DNA of 64,000 nucleotides from Phytophthora sp. 'mugwort' (Eukaryota; Oomycota; Peronosporomycetes; Peronosporales; Peronosporaceae). The notes under the pieces are model-generated. The model saw only the letters and a program-made list of their open reading frames with translations. It did not search any database and was not told the DNA's origin. The position numbers and the translations under genes are program-made. Below, in pieces: positions 1 to 11,559 of this stretch (position 1 is the first letter of the stretch; every line of letters starts with the position of its first letter). The stretch covers positions 186,001 to 250,000 of the forward strand of contig JAUCEF010000012.1 in assembly GCA_033558025.1 (NCBI GenBank). The letters run 5' to 3'.

Positions 1-635
1 CCACGCACGTAGCACTCTACCGTCGTAGAGGTCTTCTGACGGTACAGCGCACACACGGACATGTTACCTCGCTCAATGCCGTGTGTTTCCTCAAAGCTTG
101 GGATCATGGACAACGCCAACGAGTGTGAAATGCTGTATCCAATTCGTTCACGTCCACGGTCTTGTGTAATTCCTGTTGCGTCGAGTGACACGTAGTCGCG
201 ACCTTCATAGAGTCGCCATTTGACGGCTACGGTGCGGAACGGGTCGTCAAAGCTGGGATGAACAATCTCGTACAGCACTTTGCTGTCTCGAACGCTGTCC
301 TTCGTACAGGCCGACTGAATCTTCATGGCCTCATCCGTTGTGGCCACTGCTCCGTACATGATATCCTCGAGCTTCCCCTCAATAGTTCCGAGTAATAGAA
401 GCTGGGGCGTTGCGGGGCACTGTGCTGAAGGCGAGAGCCGTTCACTGTAGATGCGCACGTTGCCTCGCCGTCGGACCTCCCGCCAGCGCTGGGGATCAGC
501 GCGTCCGTCCTTAGTCACCACAAGGGTATTGTACTGAGCGATATTGTGTCCTGCGAGTGTGTCTGCAAGGTTCTGCAACATGTTGCAGTCCTGCCTGGAA
601 ATGGTCGGCTCTGGTAACAAGTGAACGAGCCGCAT
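1..635 (-). CDS. START-domain protein, partial (3' end beyond window)
   Basis: An open frame runs from an ATG at 635 on the minus strand to the window edge without a stop, about 211 residues. It aligns along its whole length with the N-terminal halves of the two complete START-FYVE proteins in this window (43195-44421 and 23935-25185). Shared stretches include HNIAQYNTL, LLLGTIEGKLEDIMYG, VATTDEA, VKWRLYEGRDYVSLD and ERIGYSISHS, and it ends in TVECYVRG. In this family a START lipid-binding fold is followed by a FYVE-type zinc finger, so the zinc finger is expected to lie off the left edge. The likely role is cytosolic or membrane-associated lipid binding; ligand unknown. The frame has no break in the visible part, so the gene may be functional. 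Confidence 0.85.
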   Translation of the reverse strand, partial: MRLVHLLPEPTISRQDCNMLQNLADTLAGHNIAQYNTLVVTKDGRADPQRWREVRRRGNVRIYSERLSPSAQCPATPQLLLLGTIEGKLEDIMYGAVATTDEAMKIQSACTKDSVRDSKVLYEIVHPSFDDPFRTVAVKWRLYEGRDYVSLDATGITQDRGRERIGYSISHSLALSMIPSFEETHGIERGNMSVCALYRQKTSTTVECYVR

Positions 636-1873
636 ACTTATGAGTTGTGTAGCGGGGTTCTAAAGTAACAGTGAGCGTGACAACTAAGCAGACCCGAGCT
701 GGGCGCTCTCTTATCTGTCGCACACTGAAGTGTTGCGTGCAACGAAGCAAACGGAGCATTTGAGAACAAATTATAGCCTCGGGGTCAGTGTTTCAGCTGG
801 ATCTCGCCTGCGTGCCTTCCTTATCAAAGAAGAGTCAGAAGGCAAGAATAATAAGTCATGTTCACCTCGGAATTTCGGACCTTGCGTGGAGTTGATAACA
901 TACCGTAAGTACGAATACCTGTAATACCGTACATGGCCTGCAGATGCTAAGATACGTGCATGTGAACAATCCACCAAATGCTGTATTTGTGTACGATGTA
1001 ATCATCATTGATGACATCAAAGTGGAATATTGTGCAGCATTCTGAAGTATTGGTCAATCCATCCCCGCAGCGGATGAATCAAGATTGTAGCTACAGTACT
1101 GAGTGTTCATGCAAATCCTAGCCTGACGATCATCTTGGTGGTCAGCGACTTGGTAGAGGGGACACTTCTTATAACACTTTCGTGCCACACTCGAAGTCTT
1201 TCCGGGCCACGAACAACACTGGAAAGGCAGTAGGTGCAGTTCGGCCTGAACAAAATCTGTAGTCATTGTTTCGCTTGTTACCCTCGCATCCAAGACATCT
1301 ACAGCTTGCTACGACTAGTATCTTCTGCGACGACGAAGAGAGCGATAGATCTAGTATCTAGGAATATCAAACGCGTGGCTAGTTGCCACGCATTTGATAT
1401 AGCCACTGGATAGAGCAAGGCAGCAGCATCGGCGACCGTGGCAAGTGCCTGGATGCACAGTGCTGAATATCCCGCTGACCACTCGCCGCGCCATTGGTGG
1501 TCAGAGTCGTCGTGTACCCTCACCAATCGCTGAGCGGCCACATGCGCGTCCGCGGTGCTGACCACCATTTCGTTCTGGATGTTTGCCTGGAGCTCCACAT
1601 CCACATTCAGAGCTCCGTCAAGTTCGATATTCGAAACGGCCACCGAGACTAAACTTCGAGCAGCCCGATCGACTGCGACTCGCGAGGCGCTGAAGAAACG
1701 ACCTGTCGATGACAAGACGATCGTGAATAGCAGCTAGTTGCCACACCGAATGTGAAACCTCCCACTGAGCGGCGTTCAATGCTCAGGGACGAGCTGTTAA
1801 TGGGCAGTTACGCGTCTTTCTCATTTCCTGCCGCTGTAGCTGAGTAAGCAGCATGCCAGGTTGAAGGTGTTGG
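636..1873. other. Intergenic, no recognised gene
   Basis: I recognise no gene here. Minus-strand frames at 1299-1715 (138 codons) and 1054-1293 match nothing I know; the second has several Cys and could be remnant zinc-finger coding sequence, but that is a guess. A short hairpin lies at 1364-1400. Confidence 0.4.
1364..1400. repeat. 16-bp stem inverted repeat
   Basis: Arms 1364-1379 and 1385-1400 are reverse complements with one mismatch around a 5-base spacer. No terminal repeats or coding sequence are associated with it; the function is unknown. Confidence 0.7.
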
Positions 1874-1889
1874 CTAATAAGAACAGAGA

Positions 1890-2450
1890 TTGGCAATGTT
1901 TTGTGTGATTTCTATTGAATTGAAGTCGCTGTATTGTGCGCCACTGGAAAAGCTCGGTACTCCGAAGCAGAAGGAGGAGCACTTGACGCCCTTCGTCAGC
2001 GGAGAGAGGTTGGGCTGCTTCGAACTGAGCGAGCTAGGCAACGGCAGTGACGCTGGTGCTGCTTCAACCACGGCATGCGCTAGTGACAACTTGTTGCTGA
2101 GAGAGCGGTGCTTGTCATTAAAGACGGTCCAGCCGTACCTTGAGATGCGTCACCGAGGTGAAGTTCGCACCTACAATGAACGAGGAGGGGTAAGAAAACG
2201 GGGGATGTCATGTTCGACGTGAGGCTTGAGGACATCGCGTACGGCTTCGTTGCCACCACTGACGACGCCATAAAAATCACAACACCAGCAGCATCGTGTT
2301 ATGCGAAGTAATATGTTCGACTTCCGAGGACTCATTCTGCAACATCAGCTTCAACTGGAGGCTCTACCATACAAAGAACGCCTACGTTTATCTCAATGCC
2401 ACTGAGATCGTCAGACTGGCAAGAGCAGGTCGGTTACGGCGTCTCCCCCC
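1890..2450 (+). pseudogene. START-domain family pseudogene
   Basis: Plus-strand frames contain separated pieces of the same START family seen at 1-635. They are [13 protein letters not shown] around 2145-2190 (compare VRRRGNVRIYSER), then LEDIAYGFVATTDDAIKI around 2226-2279, then FNWRLYHTKNAYVYLNATEI around 2348-2410. The pieces are in family order but in different frames, with a stop after the second. No zinc finger is visible. The copy is opposite in strand to the one at 1-635, which points to an inverted duplication that then decayed. Confidence 0.75.
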
Positions 2451-3340
2451 CCCCCTAAGGCGGCTCGTGGCATCAACCATTGCCTCTCCAATAGAGAAGC
2501 CAATAGAGAGGCAATAAAAAAATGATCAATGTTAGAGGTACCAAATAGTTCGTACTTAAGTGAATGCTAGCGTTACATTAACAGTGTACTGTACCTGCAG
2601 GCACAGAAGCAGTGGTGCTAATGACAGTACGATTAGAAACGTCTAAATGTTTATACTGTTTATACGTTTTTTAGACTGTGCGTATTAACAGATTTTACGT
2701 ATCGAGCAAAGTAATTACCGTAAGAAGTAAACTTAGTTTTAATATACTATGAACCCAACAGGGTACTATTAAATAGTACCCACTGGCTGCGCTGTGGTAC
2801 ACCGTGCCGCCTGAACGAACGTTTTGGATCAGACGTTTTTTACACCCGCTGCCAGCACTGACAGAAGCGCCTGTAGGCTACAGGTCATCGACGAAGACGT
2901 TGCAGCTACCTGTGTCAAAGAAAGGGGGTAAGTAGTGAGGCAATCTTGTCAGAATAGATTTCATACATTTCAGCGTTTGTAGAAATTTTTCTCAAGGATT
3001 GACTGGCTGCTGTGTCACGCTCATCTGTAGGTTGCGCGAAGGTGACTCAGCACCTATTGTTGCGCGAGTGTTCATAACACTTCCAGCACGTATCATCGAC
3101 AAGCTGGGTATTTGAGCGGCTGCCTTCGGCTTCTTCCTCTCGCCGTCGTTGTCGCCCATGAATGCTGTGCCGGTCACGTTGATTAACGATCATTACGTTC
3201 ACGACGAAATGCTCGCAGGTCCGACTTGTTCATGCACCTACAAGACCGCCCGCAAACTGAAGAGCATGCTTGCCCGAGCATCGAGACGGTGTAGATTCTG
3301 ATAACGCAATCAAGTAGATTCTATTACGATAGTTATGGTG
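2451..3340. other. AT-rich spacer, no recognised gene
   Basis: No coding similarity recognised. A minus frame at 2992-3177 (about 60 codons) is unassigned. A perfect palindrome lies at 2761-2781. Confidence 0.4.
2761..2781. repeat. Perfect 21-nt palindrome
   Basis: The sequence GGGTACTATT-A-AATAGTACCC reads identically on both strands around a central A. It could be a remnant of a small palindromic insertion or a protein-binding site; nothing nearby decides between these. Confidence 0.8.
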
Positions 3341-4170
3341 TTACGCGATACTACGTGATACTATGGAAGGCTTTTTGAGAAGATAACGCTTTCTCAAAAA
3401 CAGCATGAATGCTGGAGTTAGCTTCGACGGTAACGAGATGTCCCGGGGTTTGCATTCGAAAAATATGAGCAACGCTACACCACAACTCGCCATATCCGGT
3501 TGGCGTGGCTTTGTTTCTCTCTTGATGCCCAGCACAGTGCAGAATTCGCCGATCAGGTTCTCCAACATTTTGTCACATGCCTCGTAATACATCGATTTCT
3601 TCGCTTGTAATGATCAAATATCGTGATACCCCTGCTTTCACGTCGTAAGTCGAAAATTGCGCCATACCACGGATCGTTCTGCACATGAAGAGATAAAAGC
3701 ACCATCGATTTGACTCGTGAAAAGGCTCGCCTTGTGCAATTGTCTCGAGTTAAACTTCCGTTTGGAATCGATGAAAACTGGGTTCGCAATTTCCACGCCG
3801 GGATGTTCACGTTGAACCAACGCTGTTCCGTGTTCCATCGCAGCATCGTCTACCCAATTGGCTTCACTGAAAGACAGCAGAGCGCGATACGGTACGCTTC
3901 CGAATGGCGTATGTCGTCCTCCACGGAGAAGAGTGATCCAACTTTGGAGGAACCCCTATGTGCTTGATACTTGTTGGCTGCCCAGTGGATTGTCTCTTCC
4001 GTTGCAAAAACATAACTCGTAACGTCGTACCTCCTGTCCATTACGTTGATGTCACTGTGCGCATATATTCCAAACCGAGGAACTCTCACGCCAATACCAT
4101 ATCAGAGCATTCATCAGGTAGACTTCTGCGAAACGTCAGTATAGCTGACAGCGCTTTCTGCACGAATTCC
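3341..4170 (-). pseudogene. Ulp1-like (C48) cysteine peptidase domain, decayed
   Basis: Minus-strand frames give the C-terminal core of a SUMO-protease-like fold in order. There is a strand VQNDPWYGAIFDL near 3640-3680, where family members normally have His-Trp and here Pro replaces His. Next is ITIFD with the catalytic-type Asp near 3615, then SCGVALLIFFEC with the catalytic-type Cys near 3482. Frames change at least once between 3553 and 3592. Frames at 3850-4170 are consistent with the N-terminal part of the domain but are less clear. It lies downstream of, and on the same strand as, the MULE transposase at 5861-8342. Ulp1-like peptidases are known partners of some MULE elements, so I read it as the C-terminal module of that element. 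The missing His shows the copy is dead. Confidence 0.7.
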
Positions 4171-5140
4171 TAGTACGGAAATACGTAGCAGATATTCGTT
4201 TCACACTCAGCTGTGGCATAAATACCGTCAATAGCTTTTCTTCGTTTTCGGTACACTCCGCACAATGATAGCCGGAATCACGGGCTAGGCTTTTTCGTAG
4301 CTGTAGTCTTGGTCCAGTTGCGATAAGGATGTTGCGTACACTTCGAACAGGTGCCTGTGTCCCTTGGACAAGTTTGCTTGCTGTCTTGCGGCCACGAGCG
4401 ATTCGCTGTTTCTTCTGGACTTGCTTTTGCTGCAGTTGAACTTCTGGGTGACCTCGCCTTACGGCACTCTTGGTTATGCGAAACGATTCCGATGACTCCT
4501 AAGAGCCGCTAGTTTCGAGTTGACGCTTGGATAATCCAGGTGTTTCAGCAGCGTTACTTGGTTATGAAACTGGTTGGGGAACTGGTGGCACACCATGCGT
4601 GCCTTGAGGCACCTGGGAAGTACAGCAGGCACTGTGTGAGTGCCTTGGGGCACCTGCGGAGGTACGGGAGGCACGCCGCGAGTGCCATGGGGCACTGTAA
4701 CGGTGGCGCGAGGTACATCAGAGCTGACGGAGTCATCGCGGGGAGGGGGCTGGGGGTCTTTGGGAGGGTAACGAGGTTCAGACGGATCTTCAGTTCCTTG
4801 TGTCGGCAGCAGCACTTATTCCATCACTTCGTCAATAGCAACACTGCATTCGCTCATCGCTTCAGCAACATTGAGTTCGATAGCCCTGCCATTCGCTCCG
4901 GCAGTATGCGTAGATGGGCACGACAACAGAGATAATAACTCCTTTGCTCTTTACGACCGACAAACGGAGCAACGCCGTCCTTGATAATGGTTTCAATTTC
5001 TCCAATGATTCCATCATTTAACCGAACGCAAACGTGCCGTTCCTGTTCGTGATGTCAGCGATATGCTTTCCGCGCTCGAGAGCGTGGTTGTACTTGGTTG
5101 ATCCAGTAAGAAAGGTGATATTATGAGGGCATGTCCCCTG
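4171..5140 (-). pseudogene. Linker between MULE transposase and Ulp1-like domain
   Basis: Minus-strand frames carry transposase-like tail sequence near 5030-5110 (KYNHALERGKHIADI after one shift), an acidic stretch near 4860-4905, then a proline-rich linker at 4590-4815. The linker contains a decayed repeat of about 45 nt that reads VP-x-GT-xx-VP-x-VPPQ. A basic stretch near 4290-4450 leads into the peptidase. The series is collinear with a SWIM transposase followed by a peptidase, but frames are broken and single assignments are weak. Confidence 0.45.
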
Positions 5141-5860
5141 TCAAGGAGGACAGCAGCGAGGACCACGGCGGAGAGTGAAGACGAGGACGAACGTGGTGCA
5201 AGGCAGTAGCGCGGACGCGAAGGACGGTTAGGCAGGACTGACCGACGCGAAGCGGGTCAACCCGCTGGCGACTCTTTTAGCCCGTCAGCTAGAAGATCGC
5301 GCGCACCCGAAGAGCCGCAGCGGGACGGATGGCAGCGACCAAGTGATGCCCAAGGACAGCTAGAACGACGGGGCAGACGCGATCTTTAAACAGACGGACG
5401 CGAGGGACGGCGAATCGTCGCTCGACGGCAAACCGGAAGAGCTGCCGCAGAGCAGAGGCACAGAAGTATGATAATGGAGGCAGCCAGTATTTTTGTTCGA
5501 CATTAAGAGCAGAGAACACAAAGATAGACGCCACCGGTTTGGTGGAGCGACTTGCAGTGAACGTAGCTTCAGTAACCAGTTGTAGCCTGTGGAAGGAGTT
5601 GAGAAGCATCGAAGAGGAAGACACGGATCGCGGGCGTAGCAGTCATGAATGTGCAGGAGACGGGTATCTTCAACCCCGCGTGGTCGTAACCATACCCATT
5701 CGAAGCAATCGTGGAGCACCAGCAGGCCCCAAGAGGTAGATTAGCCCTCGGTACCGTTGCCCACGCCGCAGTGTTCCACGCGACCAGAGATCTCTGGCTC
5801 GCTACGCCACAGCATAGTTGCGCAAGGAACGCAGTTGCCAGGCGTCGTGCATATTTCGTG
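5141..5860. other. GC-rich insertion in the MULE relic, unassigned
   Basis: This GC-rich block separates the SWIM finger from the transposase tail. It has open frames on both strands (for example 5539-5739 plus and 5289-5624 minus), but I recognise none. Its composition differs from the AT-richer sequence on both sides, which suggests an inserted fragment. I could not identify clear end repeats. Confidence 0.4.
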
Positions 5861-8342
5861 TTAGGGTAGTATATATATTAGGCAATTGGCAGCTGTAGCC
5901 AGCGGAACACCACCACCTGAAGAGGGTAGGACCGCCGCGCTGACAACGCTGTCATCGTTGAGGAGTGGCAGCTTACTATCCATCGAGAACCCCCCAAAAC
6001 AAACTTGGTGACGTCTTGCCGACATTACTGAGTCAAGCACTTGAAACTTGGTACACACGATCTCAGTGTCGGCGATGTTTTCTTCTTCTGTAGGCTGGTT
6101 AAGCTTGCAGGACAACTTCCACCTTGGCGCAATGCATCGGATCGGAATCGTCGTTTTACCTTGAATCAAGCGCCAATACACTACATGTCGGCAAGGCAAC
6201 AGCGTTGTTCTCATGAATACACAGGAACAGCGATATTGCTTTAATGCAACATCAAATGTTAGAACAGTCAAACGATTGAGGATATGGATACACATAGCTT
6301 ACTGAAGTCTCTACGTGATAAGATACTGAGCTATCGATTTCACCAGTCAGCGCAAACATTGTTGGGTGGTTTTCACTTCGTAATGCGTTTTACGTTCGAT
6401 ATCCTGTACTGCCTTTCCACAAGACGGTACCCATACGGACTCACTTCGCGTGCGAGCTTCTCCAGTTCAGCATCCGCCATCGTATCGCATTTGGTCCACA
6501 TCAGTAATTTTCTCTTGGTATACTCCATCTCCGCAACAGCAGCAAGAACATCAACGTATCAACACATTCATCCAAAGTCATTTCAGATTTCAAGACATCC
6601 TTTATGTAACCCCACGATATTTCAAGCCTGATCATTACAAGCAAAGCCAATATTAATATGACATCGGGAATAACAAGCAGAAATTAGATTACCACCTGTT
6701 GTTTGTGTGGTTTCCCAGATGAGGGACGTCTGAACGGCATACATCGCCCATCTTTCCTTCGTCGCACCCCAATTCCGCATAAAGTAGTTGAGGAACGGGT
6801 GCTTAGCTTCGGGAATATCATCAGCACCGCGCAGATGAATACCGTCCAGCAAGAAGTACATGTATTTCAGGTTGTGTATTCTCCAACCGACGTGGCCTGT
6901 CACATCAAATCCACCGCGTCCTCGACTGATCTTTGTCAAAACTCGCTGGGTCACGGAATTCGCTCTTCGACATCTCCGTTCTGATGTACTTCTTCAGATG
7001 ATAGTGACATAAAATCACTTTCGCGTCGGGAAACTCCTTCTCCAGGAGACTCATCTCGCCAATGTCCTTATCAATTACGATAACTATAATCTGCTTTCAT
7101 GACGAGTTGTTAAACTTCAAAGATTGAATAGAGTCCATGAGGCACTCGACGCTTTCATTTTCCATGAGGCTATGATGAACGTGTTGACCCTCATAACGGA
7201 AGCACCAGAAGCGTTAGCGTAGTGTTCACCAAAACGATTACGTAACTCCAACCACAACAAAGTAACTGCAGGACTCAATACGCGCTAGAGTGGATGCCAT
7301 GTAACTTTAGTACACATCAAGTAGTATTAGTTATATTCACTTAGACCACCATGAACGAAAAGAGCTTGTAGCGCGACTCGTTTGTGTTGTGCGTTGCGTC
7401 AACAGAAGAACTTCTGGGAATGCTTTGAACTAACGCCGCATCTGTTTCCAAGGTGATTGTCTGCGCCGGCTTGACTTCGTCAACGAAATCTGGGACACGG
7501 TTTCCACAGGTCTTACGCAAAACCCCGTAAGACAGTCTCAAGATGATCCTCCACGCTGGACCCCCCCTCTGCGTCGTACCCGCATCTTGCCACCATGTTG
7601 TGTACGTCTCGAAGTGCAACATTCTTGCCTACATACAGCATGACAAGACAAATAGAAATTAAAACCGTTAGAAACCACAACTGAAGATCAGAGTTGTCAG
7701 GAACGTACCGGTTTGTTTGCGCAGGTACTGCATGATCAACTTAGGTTTCGACCCGCCGCCTGGAGCTCGTCAACCTAAGCGAGGAGATCAGGATTTTCGA
7801 CACGTCGGTTAGAGGCATGGTTCTCGTATATTGCTTTTGAAACATTGTGATTATGCCGGACAAAGCCAAAGGTCAAAGGCAGTAACCATAAATTTCCTTC
7901 AGCATCATTCCACGAAACACTTGCCTTGATATTCGCCTTACAGCCCGAAGTCTTCTCGTGGTAAGACTTCCGTATTCCCTTTACACGACGCTTTCGAGAT
8001 CAGTCATGAGTACACACCAGCTTAATCCAAAAGTTCTTGAACTCGGCTGGAATCAAACGTTCTGTTCCCCACGGCTAATTGAGCAGTTCTACCTTCTCCT
8101 CTCTCTGCCGGTGCACTTCACCCTTCCCCCCCCCCGCTCCGCGTGATGCACGCTGCATAATATCCGGTTGCGTTTAGCAACCGTTGTAGACGTTCGTTGC
8201 CGGAAATTTTGATGTCTTGTCTCTTGGTAATGCTCGATGTAAGTGAAAAAGGCGGCCCAGCTTTCATGCCACTCGGCGCTGACATGGGGGCGACGCCCCA
8301 GGCGTCGGGCGGGACTTGACGCTCAGGCTCGTCGTCACTCAT
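5861..8342 (-). pseudogene. MULE (Mutator-like) transposase with SWIM finger
   Basis: Minus-strand blocks follow the MULE order. The N-terminus starts at an ATG at 8342 (MSDDEPERQVPP) and shifts frame to SWAAFFTYIEHYQET near 8220-8260. A GT-AG intron of about 80 bases lies near 7629-7708, followed by a block with ALRDVHNMVAR. The first catalytic Asp lies in DATHNTNESRYKLFSFMV near 7345-7400. A second block near 6965-7095 reads VIVIDKDIGEMSLLEKEFPDA (shown to 20 residues: VIVIDKDIGEMSLLEKEFPD) and then CHYHLKKYI. Next is FLNYFMRNWGATKERW near 6745-6800, and then the SWIM finger CSCVFMRTTLLPCRH near 6180-6230. Frameshifts and stops occur between blocks. The enzyme would cut and paste DNA through a DDE RNase-H fold. 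Ulp1-like sequence follows on the same strand. Confidence 0.85.
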
Positions 8343-8795
8343 GGCTACAGCGAAGATAAGACTTGTTAGCAGCCGCCATTTCGTATAGTAGAATCCTTTA
8401 CGCACTTACCCACTCTCTCCCTCTTCCTGACGCAGCTCACGCACTGATTTACTGGCAGGGAGGATTCTTGAATGGGAGGCTGAGAGCACGCCAGGATAGG
8501 AGGGAGAGGGTTGTCACTTTTCAGAATTTCATTTTTCGAGAATTCAGCGGTATTTTATTAGAGTAATTTACGATACAACTACAGTCGGTCTTCATATAGG
8601 TACGACCTTGGTCGTTGACGCTAACCAGTTTCAAAAAAGGGGCAATAAAAATAAAAGTATATATACTTTTTATGCATCCGTATTCATTGTTATTGATTTG
8701 TAGTGTCTCCAATATGAAACTGATAGTGTTATCTCTTATAGAATCACTTTCCGTAACTGATGCCATAAAACATGATGTCATTTAATGGGATCGTA
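8343..8795. other. Spacer, no recognised gene
   Basis: Mostly AT-rich. I see no recognisable coding region, RNA gene or repeat end in this stretch. Confidence 0.4.
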
Positions 8796-9120
8796 CTAGC
8801 CGAGCGCCGTCCGCTTTCGGGCGGTGCGTGTTTGTTGGGTCCCAACCCGTTTCGCTCGCTCAAGAGCTCGCTCCACTACCGAGAAAAGATACCTACGCTT
8901 CGCTCCGGTAGTACCGCCTACGCTCGCAGAGGCTCGCTGCGCAACTCGCCGTGTTTAGGATACTAAGTGAGCTACCTCCGCCTTCGGTTTCGGTAGGAAG
9001 GGCGGGCCTTCCAGACCCTCTATACACGAAAAGGTTAATGGCGGGGCCGCCGTCGCTTCGCTCGGCAGCAATTGCAGCCAATGGGAGCCCGCCTTCACTG
9101 CGCTCGGCAGCAATTAAATA
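8796..9120 (-). mobile_element. Helitron-like 3' terminus (minus orientation)
   Basis: CTAG at 8796-8799 is followed on the plus strand by a GC-rich hairpin with arms near 8807-8813 and 8818-8824. Read on the minus strand this is hairpin, about 8 bases, then CTAG, with T as the next base, as expected for a Helitron 3' end. The adjoining 8830-9080 is similar to the reverse complement of 62980-63170, including the shared string AGGATACTAAGTGAGCTACC. So the same non-autonomous sequence occurs twice in the window in opposite orientations. Motifs with CTTCGCTCGGCAGCAAT recur at 9055-9115. Confidence 0.65.
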
Positions 9121-9159
9121 ATTTTTTTAATTACATGGATTTTGGCCAATGAGAAGGTG

Positions 9160-10140
9160 TATTAGTGTTCACGCAGTGCTATTTTTGCAATTTCCGTCAT
9201 AGTTTTTTTAATCCGAAAGATAGTGGGATTCGATTCTATGGGTTCCACCGGTACTAACGCAAAGCCAAGCCATGCCGAAAGGGAAGTGCATGCGACCAGG
9301 CAGGAAGTGTGACACAGATACACAGACAGACGGGTTACTACAATTGATAATAGGTTGCACGAGATGACTGCAACCACAGATCGGATGCAACCAAACGTAA
9401 AAAGTCAAATCACGACGGGGAATCAGCGAAATGGTACCTCTACGACCAGCATCCGTCCTAAAAAGTCTACTCAGACTCAGATCTGAATGAATCGAGAGTT
9501 CGTTGTGTAGCACTTCAGCATTGGTGTCCTCGTTAGCGGGCTGAGGAATTCTGAAGGTACCATCTTCTTCTCGTGGGCCAATTGGCACCAGTCCAGCCTT
9601 CATGAACCCCTTGCAATGATCTCCCCATCGATGCTTTCCCATGCCACTATCCCGATCTGAGTGATTCGAAAGCGACGAGCAGTCGTAGTCGCAGGAAAGT
9701 CATGCGTCAAATGATGGTTGATGTAAAGCCGTATGTATGGCAACTCAAACGCTCTCATCACGGCGACATCCATTGGTCGGGCAAGGCGAGTGATGCCTGG
9801 AGGAACAACTCCACCTCTGTACATTAGTCCTCCCCTAAGTTGTCACGCATATTTTTTTCTTGCGTATTTTGGCTGTCCAAAAGAAGAATCGCTGGATGTT
9901 TGCTGCTGGGTCCCACACCTGTCGCAATATAAGCTCGAATGAGGTATATCACTTGCAGATATTGAAATCGTAAGGAAATACCTCGTCGATCCATTCGAGC
10001 ATCACGCGCTCATCACAGTAGGCCTTTCGTTGCACCGTTATCACGACACGGTCCCGGTGCAAGGGGTGGAGTAAAGGTTCTTCGTGCACACTGGTGCATA
10101 GAACGCCTGCAAAGACGATGGGGGAACAACGTTTTTCCTG
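9160..10140 (-). pseudogene. DDE_1 (pogo/Tigger-like) transposase fragment
   Basis: Minus-strand frames give the catalytic core and tail of a DDE_1 transposase. TVQRKAYCDERVMLEWIDEVF (key part VMLEWIDEVF) lies near 9985-10050, LLLDSQN with an Asp near 9890, and PPGITRLARPMDVAVMRAF near 9760-9815. The C-terminal helices follow in the next frame down to about 9480. The N-terminal HTH and first catalytic region are missing. The fragment ends where gypsy sequence begins at about 10141, so retroelement insertion or a deletion joint truncated it. Confidence 0.75.
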
Positions 10141-11133
10141 TTGCAGTACTCATGCTCCTACGAGCTTTCGCTCTACATCGAGCCAATCCATCGGATCGTC
10201 GCGGGGAAACGGCGACACTCAGTAGGCGCGGGGCTCCCTGCTGGGGAAGAACTGACTTCTGTTGAGCCTCATGGACGCTCCACGATGGAAGGAAATCAGC
10301 AATACGCTGAGGCGGTCAGGGAGCGCAGGGGTGACATCATCACTGTTCGCCTAGCGAGGGGGACCCGTGCCACGGTGGCTAGGGTTCCTGTGAACCTGGA
10401 CGTGAAGTTTCTCGACTTCGATGGCGTGGAACGCTGTCTGGTCCTGGACCTGGAATCGAGGTACGACCTCATACTGGGCATGGCATGGCTGGAACGCCAT
10501 CAGCCATGGATTGATTGGAGGTCGAAGACCTTGGGCGAAACGCGCTTAACTCCTGGTGGAGCTTTGGTGAGTCATGAACCCACCTCGGCTAGGAAGAAAA
10601 AGCGCTTTTGGCGCGGGCACTGGACCGAGTCGGTCAACGTGCTGGACATCGGAGTATCCGAACTTGTAGACACTGAAGGTGTCGAGGCCAAAGGTCCCGA
10701 CCAGTGCTCGTGGGTTGTGACTGGAGCGGCGGGTAACCCGCTGGGTGACACAGGTGACATATGTCACGACAACGACACCCGTCCCGATGACGGTGTGTCA
10801 TTAAACGCCATGCGTGGCGTGGCCGGCAGTATGCCGGGGAATCTAGGCCGCGGGCCTCAGGATGCAAGTGGAGCGGCAGGCAATCCGCTGGGTGACCGAC
10901 GTCATGGTGACATTGGTCACGACAGTGACACACACATCACGACGACGTGTTATTACTACACGCCATGCGTGATGTGGCCGGCCGTGGTCCGGGACATCAA
11001 GGCCGTGGGCTCACTGATGGAGGTGATGTGGCACGTATCCACGGGGTGGACGCTGCGAGCATCGCAGCTCTGCGACGGTGGTCGGTCAGGACATAACAGT
11101 CTCGGGCGAAACGCACACGGTGCAAGCACCTAG
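10141..11133 (+). pseudogene. Gypsy 1 retropepsin C-terminal part and spacer
   Basis: A 330-codon open frame contains the end of a retropepsin-like domain near residues 50-125: VPVNLDVKFLDFDGVERC, then YDLILGMAWLERHQPWIDW. The second block corresponds to the family ILGMPWLxxxxPxIDW motif and matches gypsy 2 near 50590-50660. The catalytic D-S/T-G is not present because the N-terminal half is missing. The remaining 200 codons are an acidic, repetitive spacer that contains GAAGNPLGD twice (near 10725 and 10869). Confidence 0.75.
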
Positions 11134-11559
11134 AGACGCAGCTGATGTGACGGTTAGGACCTCTCCGAGGCAAACAGTCTCAGCGGGGAGAAGGCGACGA
11201 CGCCAAGCGTCAGCCATGAGACGCAGAGCGTCTGATGCGTCTAGCATGACGAGTGATGATGCTCCTGGTGATAGCGAGCAGCTATATACACTCGTCAACG
11301 GAGTGACAGGTCGATGGCGACATCGGCCTAGAGACTATGCTCACTCCGGACGCTCTATTGGAGCTGGACGACATGTCCATGGCCGAGTTCGGCGATGCTT
11401 TGAAGGCCGTCGAGTTAGTCAAGTTGGTCATTCTACGACCTGAAGAGGAGTTAAACTCGTCGTCGCTTTGGATAAAGCAGTCCTTTAGGACACCAAGAAG
11501 GCGCTGAATGCGCGGGCAGGATCCTCGCTCGATCCTCAAGGCCCATCGGATCCGTACTA

